DNA of 64,000 bases. Origin: Erythrobacter colymbi. GTDB lineage: Bacteria > Pseudomonadota > Alphaproteobacteria > Sphingomonadales > Sphingomonadaceae. Positions 43,937 to 53,179 of the stretch are shown piece by piece; the first letter of the stretch is position 1, and the number at the start of each line of letters is the position of its first letter. The translations under genes were made by a program, and so were the position numbers. Location: positions 62,001 through 126,000 of the forward strand of contig NZ_MUYK01000004.1 in the NCBI RefSeq assembly GCF_002155685.1. Direction: 5' to 3'. The notes below the pieces were generated by a model. That model was not told the origin of the DNA, searched no databases, and was given only the letters and a program-made list of their open reading frames with translations.

Positions 43937-44218
43937 TCATTCTTCCGGATGGTCTTGGTCGCGGCGGCTGGCGATCATCGCCCAGCGGATGCCGCCGGCA
44001 ATGGCCGTGGCGAGGGCGAGCAGGGCGGTGAAGGCACCAAGAAAGAAGACGCCGATACAGCCATCGCTCGTGCAGGAATTTGCGAAGGCTACGGTCCACA
44101 GAATGCTGAGCAGGACCAGCCCGACCCCAATCGCGACGAGCGGCTTCAGCCATGACTGTGGCACGAGTAGCATTGCCAGCGCCGGAACGAGCCCGGCGGC
44201 AAGGAAAAGCACTTCCAT
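43937..44218 (-). CDS. Small hydrophobic membrane protein
   Basis: A 93-residue protein with three predicted membrane helices (LFLAAGLVPALAMLLV, LVAIGVGLVLLSILWTVAF, IGVFFLGAFTALLALATAI). Two cysteines (NSCTSDGC) lie in one loop. No family is recognised. It sits between the SDR gene and prfC and may share their transcript. Confidence 0.65.
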   Translation of the reverse strand: MEVLFLAAGLVPALAMLLVPQSWLKPLVAIGVGLVLLSILWTVAFANSCTSDGCIGVFFLGAFTALLALATAIAGGIRWAMIASRRDQDHPEE

Positions 44219-44231
44219 CCCGCCTGCCGCC

Positions 44232-44981
44232 TCAGCCTTCGCGCGCGACGCGGAAGCCGGCGAAGTCCTGGTTGACCGGCATCAGCTCGAGCCGGTTGAT
44301 GTTGAGGTGCGGCGGCAGGTGCGCGATCCAGTGGATCGTATCGGCGATGTCCTCGGCGGTCATCGGGTTGACGCCGCGATAGAGATCGTCCGAGGCCTGC
44401 TGGCTGCCGGTGCGCACGAGGGTGAATTCGGTCTCGACCATCCCCGGCTCTATGCTGGTGACGCGCACGCCGGTGCCGTGGAGGTCGGCGCGCAGGGCGA
44501 GCGTGAAGTGGTTCACGAAGGCCTTGGAGCCCGCATAGACGTTGCCGCCCGGATAGATGTAATTCCCCGCGACCGAACCGATGGCGATAATCGCGCCCTT
44601 GCGCTCGATCAGCTTGGGCAGCAGCTTGCGGGTCATCACCACCATCGCGGTGACGTTGGTGTCGATCATCGTGTGCCAATCGTCGAGATTGGCGTTCTGG
44701 GCCGTCGACAGGCCTTGTGCGAGACCGGCGTTGTTCACCAGCAGGTCGATCTCGCGGAAGCCCTCGGGCAGGTTCGCCAGCGCGGCATCGAGCGCATCGG
44801 TGTCGCGCACGTCGAAGCAGGCGGTGTGGACATTCTCCGCGCCCAGCTCCGCGACCAGCGCATCGAGGCGCTCCTGCCGCCGCCCGGTGGCGACGCAGCG
44901 CCAGCCGTCGGCGACGAGGCGGCGCACAGTGGCGAGACCGATCCCGGCGGTGGCGCCGGTGACGAAAGCGGTCTTGCTCAT
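44232..44981 (-). CDS. SDR-family oxidoreductase (YdfG-like)
   Basis: A 249-residue classical SDR. The cofactor loop is TGATAGIGLATVRRL, the structural motif is NNAGLAQG, and the catalytic stretch is NVYAGSKAFVNHF with YxxxK. It resembles serine/3-hydroxy acid dehydrogenases (YdfG). The substrate is unknown. Its start overlaps the pheT stop by four bases, so it is co-transcribed with pheST. Confidence 0.88.
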   Translation of the reverse strand: MSKTAFVTGATAGIGLATVRRLVADGWRCVATGRRQERLDALVAELGAENVHTACFDVRDTDALDAALANLPEGFREIDLLVNNAGLAQGLSTAQNANLDDWHTMIDTNVTAMVVMTRKLLPKLIERKGAIIAIGSVAGNYIYPGGNVYAGSKAFVNHFTLALRADLHGTGVRVTSIEPGMVETEFTLVRTGSQQASDDLYRGVNPMTAEDIADTIHWIAHLPPHLNINRLELMPVNQDFAGFRVAREG

Positions 44982-47365
44982 CCGCGCAGCTCCCCGCCAA
45001 GCTTGGCAGCGGCGGCGACGACCTTCTCGGCGATCGCCTTGAGGTCGGCGTCCTTGAAGCTCGCCTCGCCCGGCTGGAGCGTGACTTCGACCGCGATCGA
45101 CTTGTGGCCCTCGGGCACGCCCTGTCCGGCGAAGACGTCGAACACGCGGACGGCGGTGATGCTCGCCTTGTCTGCACCCTGCACCGCGCGCACCAGATCG
45201 CCCGCCGCCAGCGTCGCGGGGACAAGGAAGGCGAAGTCGCGGGTCACGGCTTGCAAGCTTGGCGGGGTGAAGCCCGGACGGGCAAAAGCCGCACCCTTCT
45301 TGGCCGGGATCGCGTCGAGGAACAGCTCCACGGCGGCAATCGGCCCGTCGGCATCGAAGGCCTTGAGCGTCGCCGGGTGCACCATCCCGAAGCGCGCCAG
45401 CACCACCTTGGGGCCGAGCCGCAGGGTCGCCGACTGGCCGGGGTGGAACTGCGCACCCGCCTCACCCATCACCATCAGGTTCGCAACCGGAGCCCCTGCC
45501 GCTTCGAGCAGCTGGAGCGCCAGCGCCTTGGCGTCGTAGGCGTCGAAGCTCTTGGCCTTGCCGCTCTGCCAGCCCTTGGGGGTCTTCTCGCCCGCAAGCA
45601 CAATGCCGAGCGTCGGCTTCTCGTCGCTGAGGCCGTTCGCGCCCCGGAAGTAGCGCCGCCCGATCTCGAACAGGCGTGACGACGCCGCGCCGCGATCGGC
45701 GTTGCGCTTGGCGGCCATCAAGAGGCCGGGCAGCAGCGAGGGGCGCATCGCCTTCATGTCCTCGCTGATCGGATTGGCGAGCACCCAGAGGGGCTGGTCC
45801 GAGCCGAAGTGCTCGGCGGCCCAGGTGGGGAGGAAGCTCCACGTCACAGCCTCGTTGAGACCGCTCGCGGCGGCGGCACGGCGCAGACCGCGCTCCAGCT
45901 TCTGCTGCGGCGTGGCGGTGGGGCGGGCAACGCCTTCCACGCGGGGCAGCGCGACGCTCGCGACCTTGTCGAGGCCGTGGATGCGGACGACTTCCTCGAC
46001 GAGGTCCGCCGGGCCTTCGATGTCATGGCGGCGCAGCGGGCAAGTGACCTGCCAACCGGCGCCGACCGCGAAACCGAGGCTTTCGAGGATGCGCTTCTGC
46101 TCGGCCTCGGCCACGTCCACCCCGCCGAGACGGAGCGTCTGGCCGGGGTCGAAGGCGACAACCTTCGCCTCGCTCGGCGGCGAACCGGCGCGCACCACCT
46201 CGCTAGGCTGGCCGCCTGCGAGTTCGACGATCAGCCCGGTGAGCAGATCGAGGCCCTGATCCAGAAACTCGGGATCGACCCCGCGCTCGAACCGCGTGCG
46301 GGCGTCGCTCGACAGCCCCAGCTTGCGCCCGGTAGCGCCGATGCGGGCGGGATCGAAATAGGCGATCTCGAGCAGCACGTCGGTGGTCGCCTCGCTGACG
46401 CCCGAATGCTCCCCGCCCATGATGCCCGCGATGTCGTGGACGCCGTTGTCGTCGGCGATCACCATCATCTCGGTATCGAGCGTGTAGGTCTTCTCGTTGA
46501 GCGCCAGCACTTCCTCGCCGTCCTTGGCGCGGCGGGCCACCACCGCGCCCGAAAGCTTGGCGAGGTCATAGGCGTGCGCCGGACGCCCGAAGCCGAGCAT
46601 CAGGTAGTTGGTGAGGTCCACCAGCAGCGAGATCGGGCGCTGCCCTGCGCTCTTGAGCCGCGCCTGCAACCACTCGGGCGAGGGGCCGTTCTTTACGCCC
46701 TTCACCACGCGTCCATAGAAGGCGGGGCAGCCCTCGGGGTCGTCAGTGCGGATTTCGACCGGGCAGGCGCCGCTCGCGGTGAAGGCGGGCATGGTGATCG
46801 GCTTCAGCGTCCCCAGCCCCTTCGCCGCCAGATCGCGGGCGATGCCGTAGACGCCCATGCAATCGGGGCGGTTGGGGGTCACGGCGACCTCGATCACCGG
46901 GTCGCTGCCGTGGTAATCGGCAAAGGCGGTGCCGACCGGCGCGTCGTCGGGCAGTTCGATGATCCCGTCGTGATCGTCGCCCAGCTCCAGCTCGCGGGTC
47001 GAGCACATCATGCCGTTGCTCTCGACACCGCGGATCGCGCTCTTGCGCAGCACCATGCCGTTGGCGGGCACGGTCGCGCCGGGCAGGCCCAGCACGCCCT
47101 TCATCCCCGCGCGCGCATTGGGCGCGCCGCAGACGACTTGCAAGGGTGCGCCGTCTCCGGTGTCGACGGTGAGCACCTGAAGCTTGTCGGCATCGGGGTG
47201 GCGCGCGGCGGTGAGCACGTGGGCGATGCGGAAGCCCGCAAGCTTCTCGGCGGGGTCTTCCACGCCTTCGACTTCGAGCCCGATGGCATTGAGCGCGTCG
47301 CAAATTTCCGGAACGGTGGCGGTGGTCTCGAGGTAGTCCTTGAGCCAGGTCAGCGAGAACTTCAT
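44978..47365 (-). CDS. pheT: Phenylalanyl-tRNA synthetase beta subunit
   Basis: A 795-residue beta chain. It carries the N-terminal EMAP-like tRNA-binding domain ([20 protein letters not shown]), B3/B4 editing ([18 protein letters not shown]), the B5 domain and a C-terminal anticodon-recognition FDX-ACB fold ([19 protein letters not shown]). With PheS it forms an alpha2beta2 enzyme. It overlaps pheS by four bases, and an SDR gene follows it by the same overlap. Confidence 0.97.
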   Translation of the reverse strand: MKFSLTWLKDYLETTATVPEICDALNAIGLEVEGVEDPAEKLAGFRIAHVLTAARHPDADKLQVLTVDTGDGAPLQVVCGAPNARAGMKGVLGLPGATVPANGMVLRKSAIRGVESNGMMCSTRELELGDDHDGIIELPDDAPVGTAFADYHGSDPVIEVAVTPNRPDCMGVYGIARDLAAKGLGTLKPITMPAFTASGACPVEIRTDDPEGCPAFYGRVVKGVKNGPSPEWLQARLKSAGQRPISLLVDLTNYLMLGFGRPAHAYDLAKLSGAVVARRAKDGEEVLALNEKTYTLDTEMMVIADDNGVHDIAGIMGGEHSGVSEATTDVLLEIAYFDPARIGATGRKLGLSSDARTRFERGVDPEFLDQGLDLLTGLIVELAGGQPSEVVRAGSPPSEAKVVAFDPGQTLRLGGVDVAEAEQKRILESLGFAVGAGWQVTCPLRRHDIEGPADLVEEVVRIHGLDKVASVALPRVEGVARPTATPQQKLERGLRRAAAASGLNEAVTWSFLPTWAAEHFGSDQPLWVLANPISEDMKAMRPSLLPGLLMAAKRNADRGAASSRLFEIGRRYFRGANGLSDEKPTLGIVLAGEKTPKGWQSGKAKSFDAYDAKALALQLLEAAGAPVANLMVMGEAGAQFHPGQSATLRLGPKVVLARFGMVHPATLKAFDADGPIAAVELFLDAIPAKKGAAFARPGFTPPSLQAVTRDFAFLVPATLAAGDLVRAVQGADKASITAVRVFDVFAGQGVPEGHKSIAVEVTLQPGEASFKDADLKAIAEKVVAAAAKLGGELRG

Positions 47366-48462
47366 GCGCGTGCTCCCACACCGGCGGAGAGGGTCGGCTG
47401 GTCAAAGGGCGAGAAGCCGTAATGCGCCAGCCAGCGCGGATCGCCGTCGAAGAAGGCGCGCAGATCGTTCATCCCGTATTTGAGCATCGCGATCCGGTCG
47501 ATCCCGAGGCCGAAGGCGAAGCCCTGCCATTCCATCGGATCAAGCCCCGCGAACTCCAGCACGCGGGCGTTGACCATCCCGCTACCGCCCAATTCCATCC
47601 ACGCGTGCCCCGGCGCATCGCCGTGCCCGCCGACCACGCGGCGGCCGCCTTCGGTGGAGTAGCCGACATCGACCTCGACGCTCGGCTCGGTGAAGGGGAA
47701 GTAGCTCGGGCGCAGCCTGAGGGTGATGTCCTCGCGCTCGAAGAAGGCCTTGAAGAAGGTCTCCAGCGTCCACTTGAGGTGGCCCAAGTGGATGTCGCGG
47801 TCGATCACCAGTCCTTCGACCTGATGGAACATCGGCGTGTGCGTCGCATCGCTGTCCGAGCGGTAGACCCGGCCCGGCGCGATAATGCGGATCGGCGCGC
47901 CCTGATCGAGCATCGCGCGGATCTGCACCGGCGAGGTGTGAGTGCGAAGGAGGATCTCGCGGCCCTCGGCGGTCTTGTCCGGGAAGTAGAACGTATCATG
48001 CATCGCCCGCGCGGGGTGCGTCTCGTCCATGTTGAGCGCGGTGAAGTTGTGCCAGTCGTCCTCGATCTCGGGGCCGGTGGCGACCGCAAAGCCGAGGTCG
48101 GCGAAGATCTCGGCGAGCTCGTCCATCACCTGCGAGACGGGGTGCACCGAACCCTTGGGAGCGGCGAAGGCGGGGAGCGTCAAATCGACCGTCTCGCGCG
48201 CCAGCTGTTCTTCGAGCGCCGCGGCTTCGAGCGCGGCCTTCTTGGCATCGAGCGCATCTGCAATGCTAGCGCGGGCCGACTGGATCGCGGGGGCGGCCGC
48301 GGTCCGCTCCTCGGGGCTCATGCCGCCCAGGGTCTTGAGGGCAAGGCTCACCCAGCCCTTCTTGCCGAGCGTTTCGAGCCGCTCGGCCTCGAGCGCATCG
48401 AGGCTCGTCGCCGCGGCGATCGCGGCCAGCGCGGCCTCGGTCTGGGAAGTGATGTCGGTCAT
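47362..48462 (-). CDS. pheS: Phenylalanyl-tRNA synthetase alpha subunit
   Basis: A 366-residue class II catalytic subunit. Motif 1/2/3 landmarks are [37 protein letters not shown] and the C-terminal [20 protein letters not shown]. The N-terminal coiled coil for tRNA contact is [19 protein letters not shown]. It is first of pheS-pheT. In many alphaproteobacteria it directly follows rpmI-rplT, but here three genes lie between. Confidence 0.97.
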   Translation of the reverse strand: MTDITSQTEAALAAIAAATSLDALEAERLETLGKKGWVSLALKTLGGMSPEERTAAAPAIQSARASIADALDAKKAALEAAALEEQLARETVDLTLPAFAAPKGSVHPVSQVMDELAEIFADLGFAVATGPEIEDDWHNFTALNMDETHPARAMHDTFYFPDKTAEGREILLRTHTSPVQIRAMLDQGAPIRIIAPGRVYRSDSDATHTPMFHQVEGLVIDRDIHLGHLKWTLETFFKAFFEREDITLRLRPSYFPFTEPSVEVDVGYSTEGGRRVVGGHGDAPGHAWMELGGSGMVNARVLEFAGLDPMEWQGFAFGLGIDRIAMLKYGMNDLRAFFDGDPRWLAHYGFSPFDQPTLSAGVGARA

Positions 48463-48545
48463 GGATTTCGGGTGCTCTGCCAGCGGAGTTTTCGCCGCCG
48501 CCCGCTAGCGGCAAATCGCGCGGATTGCAAAGCGGCTGTCGTCTG

Positions 48546-49454
48546 TCAGGCGGCGGAGACGGGCGCGGCCTCGCAGACCGGGCGGTGCAATCCCTGCATC
48601 GCCTGCCCCACCGCTTTCATCCGCGCCTGCGCGGCAGCCGCCAGCAGCGGCTTGTCGACCTTGGCATAGGCGCTCGGGCTCATCCCCATGAACCGCTTGA
48701 AGTCGCGCACGAAGTGCGACTGGTCGTGATACCGCATGTCGAGCGTGCCGAGCCATTTGAGCGAGGGATCGAGCATGTATTGCGCCAGGCTGCGCAGAAA
48801 CCGCTGGCGGCGAATCAGCAGCTTGGGCGGAAAGCCGAAAGCCGCGCGGGTGAGGCGTTCCAGCGAACGCACCGTCATCCCCATCCGCTCGGCCAGCAGC
48901 GACACGGTCGCCATGTCAGGATCGACCAGCGCCGCGGTCAGCTGGGTGATGGCGGGATCGGGCACGGCGCCTTCGAGCAGCCGCTCGATATGGCGCACGA
49001 TCACCGCCAGCTCGGCCTCGAAACCGCCCTGCGTGGCGGCCAGCTCCTCGGCGAGGGGGCGCAGCACGGCAAAGGCCGGGTCGGCCGAGGCATCGACGAA
49101 GCGGTCGGCATAGTCCCCCGCCTGCGCCCGGAACATCGCCGCCCAGCCCGCCGGCAACAGCCCCACGCCCCACGCCCGCCCCTCGCGCAGGCGGAAGCGG
49201 GTGGCGCGGCTGGTTGGCCCGGCGAGCATGACCGGGGTGCAATCCACCAGCTCCCCGGCGCCGATCACCTGCTGTGCAGGCGCCCGGCAGAGGAAGCGCA
49301 GATTGGCCCATTCGGGGTGGAGGTAATCCTCCAGCCATCCCCCGCGCGGCGCACGGTGGAGGAGCGTGCAGTAGAAGGTCGTCACGAAGGGCGCGAGCGC
49401 GGGCGAGGGCAATGCGAAACGCACCTCGACCGCTGTGTCAGCGCCTGCCAGCAT
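48546..49454 (-). CDS. AraC-type transcriptional regulator (paralogue 1)
   Basis: A 302-residue regulator. The N-terminal part is a sensory domain with LHPEWANLRFLC and WGVGLLPAGWAAMF. The C-terminal AraC HTH reads VSLLAERMGMTVRSLERLTRAAFG and the second helix YHDQSHFVRDFKRFMGMSPS. It is clearly related to the regulator at 50433-51362 (same core LHPEW / LQPEW and GPTSR / GPSSQ). The target is unknown. The gene lies next to and is divergent from the SH3 protein gene. Confidence 0.85.
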   Translation of the reverse strand: MLAGADTAVEVRFALPSPALAPFVTTFYCTLLHRAPRGGWLEDYLHPEWANLRFLCRAPAQQVIGAGELVDCTPVMLAGPTSRATRFRLREGRAWGVGLLPAGWAAMFRAQAGDYADRFVDASADPAFAVLRPLAEELAATQGGFEAELAVIVRHIERLLEGAVPDPAITQLTAALVDPDMATVSLLAERMGMTVRSLERLTRAAFGFPPKLLIRRQRFLRSLAQYMLDPSLKWLGTLDMRYHDQSHFVRDFKRFMGMSPSAYAKVDKPLLAAAAQARMKAVGQAMQGLHRPVCEAAPVSAA

Positions 49455-49556
49455 GGCTTCCCCTGCCCCCTTGTTCCCGGGTCGCCTTCTTACAAGCTCG
49501 CCCGGGGCGCGTCGCTTATCTTGCGGTGGGTCGGGATTGACAAGGGGGACGACACC

Positions 49557-50432
49557 ATGAACCGGATTATCTTGCGGGCGATGCCGCTCGCCGCCGCCGC
49601 GCTGGCCGCGACACCTGCTGCCGCCGAAAAGGCCGAGCCGCCCGAGCTGGTGCGCTGCGACGCGCCGATCGCCACGGTCGCGCTGGTCGAGGGCGATCAG
49701 GCGGGCTGGAACGACTGGGGGCTCGGCTCCCCCCGCTCGCTGATCGCCGCACTGGCGCAGGAATCGGGCTGCTTCGCGGTCGACAACCCGGCCGACGCCA
49801 CGCCCGCGCAATATCTCGTGACGCTGATCGCGGGCAGCCAGGAAGAGGTCGACAAGGGCATGGAGCTCGCCAAGGGCGCGGCGACCGAGGCGCTGGTGCG
49901 CAGCGGCGCGGCCAGCTCGCTGCTGCGCGGCGTGCCAGGCGCGGGCGCGGTGCTGGGGATGTTCGGCGGGCTCGGCGGCAAGAAGAAGACCGTCGCGGCG
50001 GGCCTGCGCGTGGTCAGCCCGGCGAACGGCCTCACGGTCGCTGCCGGGCAGGGCGTGGTCAAGAAAGGGAGCATCAGCTTCGGGCAGGCCGCGGCCGGCT
50101 GGGCGAGCACCGCGGCGGGCGCTGCGGGCTATCAGGGCAGCAAGGACGGCCAGATGCTGACCGAGGCCTTCGTGATCGCCTTCAACCAGCTCGTGGCGCA
50201 GCGCGACCTGATGACCGGCGCGGCCGAACCCGCGGCCGCCGCGCCTGCGGCAGGAGCCGTGGTCGCGGTCGATACCGTGATGCGCGCCGCCGCGACTGCC
50301 GAGGCCGGGGTCGTCCGCAACCTGCGCGCGGGCACCACGCTCACCGCCACCGGCCAGCGCGACGGCCTGTTCGTCGAGATGAAGGACAGCTTCGGCACCA
50401 CCGGCTGGGTCTCGGTCGAAGACCTCAAATAG
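49557..50432 (+). CDS. Secreted SH3-domain protein
   Basis: A 291-residue exported protein with a signal peptide (ILRAMPLAAAALAATPAAA). The N-terminal domain has CDAPIATVALVEGDQAG and SRSLIAALAQESGCFAVDN-like stretches that recall CsgG-like or outer-membrane-assembly domains. A glycine-rich middle (GASSLLRGVPGAGAVLGMFGG-like) follows. The C-terminus is an SH3-like domain: VVRNLRAGTTLTATGQRDG, then FGTTGWVSVEDLK. Function is unknown. It sits between two opposed AraC paralogues. Confidence 0.7.
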   Translation: MNRIILRAMPLAAAALAATPAAAEKAEPPELVRCDAPIATVALVEGDQAGWNDWGLGSPRSLIAALAQESGCFAVDNPADATPAQYLVTLIAGSQEEVDKGMELAKGAATEALVRSGAASSLLRGVPGAGAVLGMFGGLGGKKKTVAAGLRVVSPANGLTVAAGQGVVKKGSISFGQAAAGWASTAAGAAGYQGSKDGQMLTEAFVIAFNQLVAQRDLMTGAAEPAAAAPAAGAVVAVDTVMRAAATAEAGVVRNLRAGTTLTATGQRDGLFVEMKDSFGTTGWVSVEDLK

Positions 50433-51362
50433 TCAGGGGCGAGCGGGGGGCGCGGGCGGATCGAGCGTCTGCGCCGCGCTCCCCCATGCCTTGGCCCGGG
50501 CCTCCATGAAGGAGGTCAGGATCGGGTGATCGAGCGCGGCATACTCGCTCGGGTTCATCATCATGAAGTCGCGGAACTCGCGGGTGAACTGCGCCTGGTC
50601 GTGATAATGCGCGTCCATCGCCTCGGTCCAGCGCAGGTCGCGCTGGAGCATGAAGGTCGCAAGGCTGCGCATGAAGCGCTGGCGGCGCATCAAGAGCTTG
50701 GGCGAGAAGCCGAAATAGCGGGTGCAGATGCGCTCCAGCGTGCGGATGCTGACCGCGCAGGCTTCGGCCAGATCGTGCACCGAGGCGTGTTCCCCGCTGA
50801 CGAGGGCGGCGTGGACGCGGGCGATGCGCGGCTCGTCGCGGTTGGGGCGCATCGTCGCCGCCAGTCCCGCGACGAGCGCGTCATACTGTTCCGCGATCGT
50901 CGCGCCGGGATCGCACAGCGCTTCGGTGAGGCCCGCGAAATGCGTGAAGGCCGGATGCGCGGCGCCATCGCAGATGATGTTGGTGACCGCGCTCGCATCC
51001 TCGGCGAAGAACCGCGCCCAGCCGAGCGGCAGGAACCCCACGCCCCACATCCGGCAGGTGCCGAGCGTGAAGCGGCACGCCTGCGAGCTGGGGCCGGTGG
51101 CGACGAAGGGCGCGCCGCTCACCTGTGTCCCCGCGATATGCGCGTCGGGCGTGGTGCCGCAGAAGAAGCGGATGTTGCCCCATTCGGGCTGGAGGTGATC
51201 GGTGACCGGCGGCGCGTCTGCGGGCAGCTCCAGCGTCAGGTGGTAGAGGCTGGTGAAGCACCCGGCGAATTCGGGCGGAGGCTCGCGGAACTCGGCCGCG
51301 AGGCGCGGGGCTGCACGCGTCCCCGGGCGGCGCGATGGCCGCAGATGTTCATCGTCCCCCAT
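50433..51362 (-). CDS. AraC-type transcriptional regulator (paralogue 2)
   Basis: A 309-residue relative of the 48546-49454 regulator, sharing LQPEWGNIRFFC and WGVGFLPLGWARFF in the sensory domain. The DNA-binding part is VHDLAEACAVSIRTLERICTR and HYHDQAQFTREFRDFMMMNPS. Its stop lies one base after the SH3 protein stop, tail-to-tail. The ATG at 51362 was chosen over an upstream alternative at 51383. Confidence 0.83.
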   Translation of the reverse strand: MGDDEHLRPSRRPGTRAAPRLAAEFREPPPEFAGCFTSLYHLTLELPADAPPVTDHLQPEWGNIRFFCGTTPDAHIAGTQVSGAPFVATGPSSQACRFTLGTCRMWGVGFLPLGWARFFAEDASAVTNIICDGAAHPAFTHFAGLTEALCDPGATIAEQYDALVAGLAATMRPNRDEPRIARVHAALVSGEHASVHDLAEACAVSIRTLERICTRYFGFSPKLLMRRQRFMRSLATFMLQRDLRWTEAMDAHYHDQAQFTREFRDFMMMNPSEYAALDHPILTSFMEARAKAWGSAAQTLDPPAPPARP

Positions 51363-51444
51363 GCCCCGCAGATAGCCACGCACAGCAAGATTCTACAAGC
51401 GCAATGGCGCAATTCTACAACGCCCGGTGCGCGGGCAGCAAAAA

Positions 51445-51471
51445 GGGCAGGCCCCTTGCGGAGACCTGCCC
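51445..51471 (-). terminator. Rho-independent terminator after rplT
   Basis: The stem GGGCAGG / CCTGCCC (51445-51451, 51465-51471) is followed on the minus strand by five T residues. It lies 32 bases past the rplT stop and separates rpmI-rplT from the AraC gene. Confidence 0.85.
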
Positions 51472-51502
51472 TGAATGCTGTGCCGGCCGGAGCCTGCGAG
51501 GC

Positions 51503-51862
51503 TTATGCCGGCAGAGCGGCCTTCGCCTGCTGGATCACGGCCTTGAAGGCGCCGCCTTCGTTCATGGCGAGATCGGCCATCGCCTTGCGGTCGAGCTCGA
51601 TGCCGGCGAGCTTGATGCCGTGCATGAACTGCGAATAGGTCAGGCCTTCCATGCGGACGGCAGCGTTGATGCGCTGGATCCAGAGAGCACGGAAAGTCCG
51701 CTTCTTCACCTTGCGGTCGCGGTAGGCGTACTGCCCGGCCTTCTCGACCGCCTGACGGGCGATGCGGATGGTGTTCTTGCGGCGACCGCGATAGCCCTTG
51801 GCCTGGTCCAGAATCCGCTTGTGCTTGGCGCGGGTGGTAACACCCCGTTTGACGCGTGCCAT
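51503..51862 (-). CDS. rplT: Ribosomal protein L20
   Basis: A 119-residue 50S protein. The start [20 protein letters not shown] and the core [20 protein letters not shown] and [19 protein letters not shown] are diagnostic. It is basic throughout and binds 23S rRNA early in assembly. It follows rpmI by 130 bases on the same strand. Confidence 0.97.
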   Translation of the reverse strand: MARVKRGVTTRAKHKRILDQAKGYRGRRKNTIRIARQAVEKAGQYAYRDRKVKKRTFRALWIQRINAAVRMEGLTYSQFMHGIKLAGIELDRKAMADLAMNEGGAFKAVIQQAKAALPA

Positions 51863-51909
51863 ATCAGTATATCCTTTTCTTCATTCAGGGTGCCAAGCCT
51901 GCCCTCGCC

Positions 51910-51957
51910 CCCGCCCTTCCGCCCTTGATGCTACTTCCGTAAGGCCGGAAGGGCGGG
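51910..51957 (-). promoter_or_regulatory. Long stem in the rpmI-rplT intergenic space
   Basis: A perfect 12-base stem CCCGCCCTTCCG / CGGAAGGGCGGG (51910-51921, 51946-51957) encloses a 24-base loop. No T run follows, so it is not a clear terminator. It could be an mRNA-processing or L20-binding regulatory element; this is inference. Confidence 0.5.
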
Positions 51958-51992
51958 CGCGATGGCAGGCGAGGTGGCCTCAGCCCCTCAGA

Positions 51993-52196
51993 TCAATCCA
52001 GCCCGTAGGGCGCCCACTTCTTGATCGTCGGCGTATCATTGGCCGACAGGACCGAGGTGCCGCGGTTGGTGCGGATATACTTGGCGTTGTGGCTGATCAG
52101 GCGGTGACGCTTGCCAGCGACGCCGTGCTTGACCTTGCCGGTGGCGGTGATCTTGAAGCGCTTCTTCACACCGCTCTTGGTCTTCAGCTTGGGCAT
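51993..52196 (-). CDS. rpmI: Ribosomal protein L35
   Basis: A 67-residue 50S protein starting [20 protein letters not shown]. The ATG at 52196 lies seven bases after AGGAG; the earlier ATG at 52202 is too close to it. Sequence [18 protein letters not shown] is the usual variant in Alphaproteobacteria. Confidence 0.96.
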   Translation of the reverse strand: MPKLKTKSGVKKRFKITATGKVKHGVAGKRHRLISHNAKYIRTNRGTSVLSANDTPTIKKWAPYGLD

Positions 52197-52334
52197 TTTC
52201 ATCTCCTGGTAGAGACACGTCGGAACCGGCCATGGCAGCCCTTGTCGCCAGGCTGGCTGATTGATTCGTGTCAGTGAAGTGCGCGCGCTTAGCAATTTGC
52301 CGCCGCTTTGCAAGCAAATCGCGCCTTTGCGGCG

Positions 52335-53099
52335 TCAGAGGCGGGTGTGCTCGGTCACCGTGAACACCACCGGCAGCGCTCCGGATTGCAGCGCGACGGC
52401 AAGCTGGCTGGCTTCTTCCGACGTGAAACCGCCCGAAATCTGCGCCTGCCCACCGGTGATCGGCTCGTAGATCACCGGCGCCGAGAGCACCTTGCCATCG
52501 AGCACGATCGCCAGCGGCTTGCCCACGTTCGCCCCGCTCAGCTGTGCGAACTTGCTTGCGCCCGCCGCGTCGAAGGTCACCATCACCATCGGCTGGCCGA
52601 TCGACTGGTCAGTCCCGGCCTCCGCCTTCACGACGCGCTTGCCCGAAACGCCGCCGACCTTCCTCACCGCCACCGCCATGCTGCCGTCGGCCATCGGCAG
52701 GATCTCGCTGCCCGGCGGTGCGATCCCCTGGCGGGTGTTTTCGGGAAGCGCATCGATATCGACCAGCCGGATCGCCAGATCGCCCTTGATTCCGATCGCC
52801 CCCGCGACGGCCTTTTCGGCATCCTTGCCGGACACCTCGATGGTGATGCGCCCGCCCGCGCCGGGTTCGAACTTGTGGACGACAAGGCCGATGCCCTCGA
52901 GCCGCTTGCGAATGATCGCGGCGGCTTCCTGCACATCCTCCGGTGGCGGCGCTTCCGCATCGCCCGGCGCAGGCGCGATCACGAAGCGGTCACTCGGCTC
53001 GCCGGACGCGGCAAACCCGTCACACGCTGCAAGCGCACCGGCGAAGAGAGCGAGCAAGGCCAGCAGCAGGCCGCGGCCGAGGGGACGTTTCATGGTCAT
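52335..53099 (-). CDS. Stand-alone SecD P1-like lipoprotein
   Basis: A 254-residue protein. The start has a lipoprotein signal (GLLLALLALFAGALAAC) with lipobox LAAC. The mature part resembles the periplasmic P1 domain of SecD: AAAIIRKRLEGIGLVVHKFE, GGRITIEVSGKDAEKAV, and SKFAQLSGANVGKPLAIVLDG followed by ISGGFTSEEASQLAVALQSG. The membrane helices of SecD are absent. It might assist protein folding or translocation at the periplasmic face; function is unproven. A nearby ATG at 53093 is also possible. Confidence 0.72.
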   Translation of the reverse strand: MTMKRPLGRGLLLALLALFAGALAACDGFAASGEPSDRFVIAPAPGDAEAPPPEDVQEAAAIIRKRLEGIGLVVHKFEPGAGGRITIEVSGKDAEKAVAGAIGIKGDLAIRLVDIDALPENTRQGIAPPGSEILPMADGSMAVAVRKVGGVSGKRVVKAEAGTDQSIGQPMVMVTFDAAGASKFAQLSGANVGKPLAIVLDGKVLSAPVIYEPITGGQAQISGGFTSEEASQLAVALQSGALPVVFTVTEHTRL

Positions 53100-53179
53100 G
53101 GCGCGAATTGATGCGCCCAACTCTCAAGCAAGGCAAGCGGCTGACAGGGCCGGAAAAAACGACGGCTAACCGCGCGACC

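Noticed and set aside
45809..47422. A 537-codon + strand frame opposite pheT
   Set aside because: pheT motifs are certain; the antisense sequence is compositional.
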